A DNA stretch of 64,000 nucleotides, from positions 26,225,648-26,289,647 of the forward strand of contig CM074189.1 of assembly GCA_037179385.1 (NCBI GenBank), in the 5' to 3' direction. Source of the DNA: Holothuria scabra (taxonomy: Eukaryota > Echinodermata > Holothuroidea > Aspidochirotida > Holothuriidae). Positions 57,966 to 64,000 of the stretch are shown here, piece by piece; the first letter of the stretch is position 1; each line of letters starts with the position of its first letter. Below the pieces are notes generated by a model. That model saw only the letters and a list, made by a program, of their open reading frames with translations. It made no database searches and was not told the origin of the DNA. Both the position numbers and the translations under genes were made by a program.

Positions 57966-60444
57966 ATCACCGAACTCTCTTTTTATGTAACGCGTATTGG
58001 AATGATTAATTCTTCATATCTTTCATGAACTATATCCCAGTTTTAGCTTCGTATCTCCTACATTCGCCTAAGAAGCTCAGCTTTGGACAATGGAAGTTTG
58101 TTTTATATAGAGGATCGCACACCCTTTTCCAGTTTGTTGTGGGTCACTGGAAATATGGCTCAGTTACCTGTGTGTGCCTCTGTAAAGGTCAATATAGGGG
58201 CATCTGCTGAGGTTAGTGGCAATTCTGAAATGATCTTGCTCAGTATTGAGTCTGATTTTAAATTTTAATCACTCAAACTAAGCATAATTTTTGTCAGAAA
58301 ATGAATGCATTTCGTTCGTTATAAGGTTAGTCCAATCGTGCACCGAACTCGAACAAGGTCTATCGTTTTTTTTAATTTTTAAATTTGCTTTCATGTAGTT
58401 TTTAACACTTAAGGTTCCCGACCAAAGAGATAGACTGAAGAAGATTAGTCTATGCTTTTTAGACTACTACTAATTCACTTCATTTTTTCAAAACTACCAC
58501 TTAGGGAAAATGGCAGGAGCGTTCTCACGATGTAGTGGTCAAACTTGTTTTTGCATACTCACGGCGTATACAGAACAACATTTAATAACGAATTGAATAC
58601 TGAAAAGAGCAAAATAATTTCACAAAGTGGAACAAATGAACTGAATGCAAAAGCGGAAAATTTTAGGTAGGTTGTGAAAGATTCGAAACGGAAAACAATT
58701 TAAACATATCAGTCATCCATTCTTAAAAAATATTGCACTACCTCTAGAAATCTTTTGAATAAACGTCGCTTTTATATTTTGATTGGAATGAGGTGTCCAC
58801 TTACAAAAAAATCTAAAAAAAGAAGCTTCTGTGATGCTGCGCTTAAGCAATGGAGTAGGGAAAACAAGCCAGTGAGCCACAACTGGAAAAAAGGCCGTGG
58901 CCGGCTCGACTTGAACCATTAGGTTGGAAACTGGGCCGTAAGACTACATCTAACTAACTAACCCACCAAAGAATAATGAGAATGCGTAACCTATGAGATG
59001 GCATGTATGATAAAGGCAGCCCGTTTGGCCTAAGTGTGGGGTGTAAATAAGTCTAGAATATTCGATATTTCACTGTTTTAGGCCAATATGTTGCTGCCGT
59101 TCAATGCAGTTAGCCGTGCTAGTGATATCGCATTTAGCAATATGTTTTCGAACAAGTACATGAAATCTCCCTCGTTGTCAACTATTGTGATGAATTTTTG
59201 AAAACGATTACTTTAACAAGCAGTCCTACCAATCTCTGAAGTAAAATATACTTTAAAGGCATTCTTTGATATTTTTGTTTAATTATTTTGAAGTTTTACC
59301 TCCTCACTTCTTTTTTGCCTTTTTCTGTCCCTTTTGTTTCCTTCCTATCCTTTCGTTTTTTTAATGGGAGAGATAATCTACGTCTGGATTAAGTAAAACG
59401 ATCAATCCAGACTCGAATCCCCTTACTTTTCTGGGGGGGGGGGGGGGGGTAGCCTCTCTGGCCGAGTCCTTCGAATTCTGAAATGACGAGTCCGAGTCCA
59501 GACTAGAGTCTAAACACTGTTTTACATGTCCAGTGACAATCTTCAGACTGAGTAACCTTCAGCTTACGTTTACTAAAATTTCTAAAGTTCTAAATCTGCG
59601 AAACCAAAAACATTATAATCTGACGTTATCGAAAAACAAATTTCGGCGGCGAACGCCAATCTTTTCTAATTCACAAATAGGCCTACCATAGGTCTAGTGT
59701 ACATAAATAGACCAAACTGAAACCAAAATCGTGTCATACCACAATGGATATCGAGCAAATGCACCAGGTGTTTCTTCGAGTACAAAAAAGTAAAACAAGA
59801 TCCTTAAGTGTTTTTAATAAAGTTCTAAGAAAACGTCTATTAAAATAACCACTATGCCTTAGCTTGAAATGGAAAGACTTGTTCACTTAGTTTCGACATT
59901 GTCAGTACAATCGAACATCAACAACAAAGTTTTCGCATTTAAATTGTCGGCATTTTGCAAGGGCGCCCTGAGAAAAATGAACTTCTCACTCCCTGCAAAG
60001 CAGGGAGGTATGAACCCCCGCTTCTCCATCCCCCAAGAGAAGGGGTTCAGCTACGGGAAACAACCCGATGGTGACCAGAACCACCGTGTCCGGACATAAG
60101 TTCAGGATTCAAACAACCGAATGTTTCACACCACTTGGAAGCCTTAAAATATCCTTAAAATGTACGTTACTTTTCTCTGAAGAGGTTGTCCAACAACCCT
60201 TATAAAGATGTGAGAAGTTTGATTCATGAAAAACAAGAGGATGAACGAGTGTCTTACACGAGTAAAAGCGGGAATACAGATGAGCTTTGCCTCTCACACG
60301 CAGCTCTCAACTTCATTTGTATGTTAATCGGTATGCTTTTTCTGAAGTCCTCCCGATCCTTTGACAAAGGGCCGTTCTGCAGAACCATCTCCCCCAAAAT
60401 CCCTGGTTTGGGAGTCTATGAGCTCCGATACCTACCTCTTATTG
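57966..60444. other. No gene seen
   Basis: Contains the tRNA-like repeat copy 2, a G run at 59432-59449, and a family B fragment at 60340-60375. Frame 59869-60099 has no motif. Confidence 0.45.
58880..58965 (-). repeat. Short repeat with a tRNA-like B box, copy 2
   Basis: Nearly identical to 47825-47910: AAAAGGCCGTGGCCGGCTCG, then CTTGAACCATTAGGTTGG and AACTGGGCCGTA, then TCTAACTAACTAAC. Confidence 0.35.
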
Positions 60445-60528
60445 ACCTAGACGGTTATTGCGGGTAATAACGATATACATTGGTCAATAGGACCTAGACG
60501 GTTATTGCGGGTAATAACGATATACATT
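60445..60528. repeat. Two direct copies of a 37-bp block at the LINE 5' junction
   Basis: The block starting ACCTAGACGGTTATTGCGGG and ending ATATACATT occurs at 60445-60481 and 60492-60528, identical by eye, with 10 bases between. It contains the inverted repeat TTATT...AATAA. It lies directly before the LINE fragment. Confidence 0.8.
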
Positions 60529-60945
60529 TCTGACTATTCAAGGGAGCCAGGCTCAATGACCAGGCTCCTTAAGGAACTAAACCTTCTGCCCTTAACTGAA
60601 AGACGGAGGAAAAGTAGATTGATCCTTTTTTCCAAAGGTATGTTTGGCCTGGCTCAGTTACCTGTTGATTGTCTCCAGCGGCCTACTCGTAGAACCCGTT
60701 TAATGCATGACCTTCATGTCTGTCTCCCACATACTAGTACTAACTGTTATAAATTTAGCTTCTTGCCTCGAACCATTAAGGATTGGAATCATCTCCCCCT
60801 GAATGTAATGAGGGTTGCCTCTGTCCATAAGGACCCTATCACCTATATTACTGGGCATATTTAGCCTCTCGACGCATGCGTGGTGAAAGAATGTCCTTTG
60901 GATGTGTCACCTTTATTGAAGAAGAAGAAGAAGAAGAAGGACGTA
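60505..60945 (+). mobile_element. LINE 3' fragment (CR1-like ORF2 C-terminus) with GAA tail
   Basis: The frame up to 60864 contains MTRLLKELNLLPLTERRRKS, YKFSFLPRTIKDWNHLPLN and THLF-like ending, matching the C-terminal end of LINE reverse transcriptases of the CR1 type (F-PRTI-DWN-LP). A short 3' UTR ends in a run of GAA repeats at 60919-60940, typical of LINE 3' microsatellite tails. It is truncated at the 5' end near 60,530, next to a duplicated 37-bp block. Confidence 0.75.
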
Positions 60946-62699
60946 GGGAGGAGCGAAATAGCCTGCTTCCACTGAAGGACAACACTTGACCAACCTCGCG
61001 GACCTCAGACCATTTACTTCTATTGATTCCAATCTATGTTCATCAGTATGTTACGTATTCAAAGCAAAGATTAAGCTTCACTTGATAACACTTAATTTGA
61101 TTAGTTCTCACAGTGCTTTTCAAACTCAGAACAACGTAACGAATGATTACGACAAGGTTAAATTCCGGTAAGGAAATAATAATTTCCTTCAGTTCCAATT
61201 ATCAAAGTCTGAATTAAATATTGTCTATTGACATTAATTCAGGTCACTTCCCTTTTTGCCTTTATACAAGGCTTGTAAAACGAGATTCGATTCGTCGAGG
61301 GATCCGAACAATACTCATTTCACCAGAATGTTTACCCCTAACAAAGTATTTCTTACTTTCTGACAGTGAAATATAGGACTGAAGAGGCCAAACCTTTTCT
61401 ACTTGAGGGGGTGGGGAGGGTTTTAGGGACCAAATGTGTGAAATGTTAAAGGTAAACTTTAAACTCCCTGGGGTAGGGGTCGGGTGGGAATTGAGAATTG
61501 AAGCCAATTTAAAGGTCTCTGAAATTTTACCTATGTTGGCCTTGAATGACCTCCACCATAAACAATAGGGCTAGAAGGCCTAAGGCCTGAACAACAGTAG
61601 CAACTGGTAAGTCCCAAATCTGCAAAACCTTGGCTAAAGGTCCGACGTGAATGATCCCTATTCCCTCATCCTTTTCTGTTTTCCTGCCATATAATTCTAT
61701 ACAGGAACAAGAGCCAGAAGGCACTATGGTTCCTTGCATTTAAGATGATTTTGTATTAAGGGAGTCACAAGGTACGGCATAATTTGTCCTTTTGGCCTTC
61801 ACCCCAAAACGTAGAGGCACATTTAATTTCAAAATCATACAAACACTTGCAGTTTGAGAGAAATTGAACACTTGGGTTTTTCAAGTTATCACGCTGCATA
61901 CCTCCCATTTCCATGTGAGAAATACATACACACAATCACACATCACCTTCACTAAAATATCATGTACTTGAGTTTGGGGCAGTATAAGAGGGTAGTTAAT
62001 TGCCGTTTGGTCCATCTCAACAATTCAAATTCAGACCTTACAAAGCAGTCACAAAGGTCAAATACCTGTATAGTCAAAGCAGGTCAACAGTGGACTGTAT
62101 TTTACATTAACACAACTGTCTCTTGTGCAGGGAAGAAATCTGGTCATCTTCTGGTCATCCCTGACAATCAAAATTGATGATGGAGGACTAGAAATTATGC
62201 CATAGTTGTCCTTTGGACTACCTACATGCTTACCTCAAAAGCAAAAATAAGCAAAGGCACAAGTCTGCTTCTTAGGCAGAGCCTGATTTTTTACCACCAA
62301 TTTCAGGTCAAATGAGGTCACAAAGTAGGTCAACACGTGCACTTTACTCAGATGAGCACAACTTTTCATTAAGTCATCTCCCTATGCCACTTGGTTATTG
62401 AGTTATTGCACCACATACCTCGCATTCCAATGCATATGACCTACACACTTTCTTGTCACTTTGTTGTCAATAACTCGAGTTAGGAACATCCTAGGTGGGT
62501 AGTCTAATTGCCTTTTTGGTTTGTCTGATCAAGACGAATCCAGACGTCTCCAAAAATTTACAAAGGTCAAAAGGTCAAATGAGTTCAAGTGAGGTCAAGC
62601 TGGGTCATCATATTTACTTCACAAATAGACGAACACAAATCTCCATTACACCACCCCTGTAAAATGTTTGTGCCAAGAAATTGTCATTTTAAGAATTTT
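60946..62699. other. No gene seen
   Basis: Starts with a family B fragment (60960-61015). The remainder is repeat-like with scattered AGGTCA-type words, leading into the 155-bp tandem units. Confidence 0.45.
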
Positions 62700-63010
62700 T
62701 ACAGTAAGCCCCGCCCACTCATTAATATGCAAGATATGACCACCAAAAACAATAGGGCAAATCTACTCAATAGAGTTCATGTACCCACCAAGTTTGATGA
62801 AAACTGAGCTCTTGGTTATTGAGTTATCATGTCACATACCTCACATTCCAATGCGAACATTAAGCCCTGTATACTCATTAATATGCAAGATATTGGCACC
62901 AAAAACGATTGGGCACATCTCCTGAATATGATACACGTACATACCAAGTTTGAGAAATATTCGGTTATTGAGTTATTGTGTCACATACCTCGCATTCCAA
63001 TGTGTCACAT
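62700..63010. repeat. Two ~155-bp tandem units
   Basis: Each unit has ACTCATTAATATGCAAGATA, then ACCAAAAAC(A/G)AT(A/T)GGGCA, then CCAAGTTTGA, then GGTTATTGAGTTAT and CACATACCTC(A/G)CATTCCAATG. Earlier diverged end-blocks appear near 61880 and 62400. The open frame 62829-63140 is this repeat, not a gene. Confidence 0.65.
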
Positions 63011-63050
63011 ACACACTCACATACACACCCACACACACACATACATACGC
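62999..63050. repeat. CA-rich microsatellite
   Basis: Imperfect CACATA / CACACA run following the tandem units. Confidence 0.8.
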
Positions 63051-63250
63051 CGACTTGACTGCATAGGTTCCTTTGTTAACACAAGGAACCAAAAATATGA
63101 TCAAATCCCGTTCAATGCAGGTATACTGGGTTTTAACTGAGTGTTTCATACGATTACAAAGTGAGAAACCAGCGATATTTTGTTATGAATTTAATACATT
63201 TATTGTATAAAACAAAGCAAGCATCTCATTTGTAATGGTGTATTACATAC

Positions 63251-63725
63251 TTAAAGAAGGGTTTAAGGTCACATTAACTTTTTGATATGTTGATGGGGCA
63301 GTTATTCTGAGCATTTTGGTGAAATTTTCACTGAAATCTGATGTGTGGTTCACAAGATATGAGCAATTTAAGTTGTCACATTTTCAACAACAGATGAACT
63401 TGCCGAGAGCACAAATAACATCCTTTCTTCACATCGCTCCCTCCTCAACAATCCCATATTATCAGAATATGATTGCATAAGTGTCATGGAAACTTCACAA
63501 TCTTTGCACTCCCCACAGGGAGGTCCTTCCACTTTTGACTTCAAGGTCAACACATCAGTCTTCTGCTGCCTTTAAACTTACTTCGTGACACAAATCTGGT
63601 CAGTTCATTTACTGATGTCTCGAGAAATACATGTCTGATTTGAATGGAATTTTCACCAAACTGTATAGATTTGGTTTCTCTTTCACATATGAAAATTATG
63701 TTTTTGCTTAAACTTCCCCTTCAAA
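63251..63725. repeat. Foldback family A, copy 3 (inverted, shorter)
   Basis: The reverse complement matches copies 1 and 2: TTAAAGAAGGGTTTAAGGTC at the left, AAACTTCCCCTTCAAA at the right, with GGTGAAATTTTCACTGAAAT and CAAGATATGAGCAA between. Confidence 0.75.
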
Positions 63726-64000
63726 TACACAACAGAAAAGTGAAACAAATTAGTAAATCATTTACTTCTACTTTTATCATCAAATTGTTGTGATGACATG
63801 ATTTATGACATTACTACAATCTGATGATAGAGTTGTTACCCAGTTTGACTTTCTTGTTAGATTTTTATATTTCAGAATATTGAATTTGCTGAACCCTGGT
63901 AAAACTATCTTCAAAAGTACGCAAAAATCAAAACAAAGTTAAAAATTATGCATGTAACTTCCCTGCACAGGCCAATAAAGTATTACAGTGATTTTTGTTG

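Noticed and set aside
58880..58965. tRNA gene
   Set aside because: The B box fits but no acceptor stem, D arm or anticodon arm can be formed.

Overview
The window is eukaryotic and animal-like. It is AT-rich, almost entirely non-coding, with split genes carrying GT-AG introns and a heavy load of short non-autonomous transposons, LINE fragments and poly-G/poly-C tracts. The gene content (immunoglobulin ectodomains joined to a NACHT ATPase, plus small single-Ig genes) suggests a marine invertebrate deuterostome, most likely an echinoderm such as a sea cucumber. That placement rests on remembered family resemblance, not on a search.

The main gene is on the minus strand, from about 39.94 kb down to 17.76 kb. 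Twelve exons can be chained with every splice phase agreeing, giving about 1,159 codons in 3,477 nt: signal peptide, about four Ig-like domains, one transmembrane helix, a full NACHT domain (Walker A and Walker B visible), a leucine-rich-like tail and several very short C-terminal exons. It reads as a cell-surface Ig receptor with an intracellular NLR-type signalling ATPase. In this copy the NACHT exon is split by a 1,227-bp non-autonomous transposon with a TA target duplication, lying between Walker A and Walker B. Removing the element and one TA restores the frame exactly, so the insertion looks young and this allele is probably broken.

Two small plus-strand genes (5.64-7.55 kb and 49.60-50.57 kb) are paralogues of each other. 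Each has a 105-codon first exon holding a signal peptide and one Ig domain, then a phase-1 intron, then a short hydrophobic last exon. They could be short membrane or secreted relatives of the receptor's Ig domains.

The rest is mostly mobile DNA. Four hAT-like elements have 8-bp target duplications (32.1, 40.6, 51.5 and 55.1 kb). Several MITE and foldback families occur in two to five copies. There are two LINE remnants (46.2-47.3 kb and 60.5-60.9 kb), a 351-bp tandem duplication at 12.3-13.0 kb, and TIR elements at 0.5-1.5 kb and 17.9-18.5 kb. No tRNA, rRNA, CRISPR or bacterial-type operon was seen. Limits: exon calls are by eye, 5' and 3' UTRs are not defined, and the last few receptor exons are less certain than the Ig, TM and NACHT exons.
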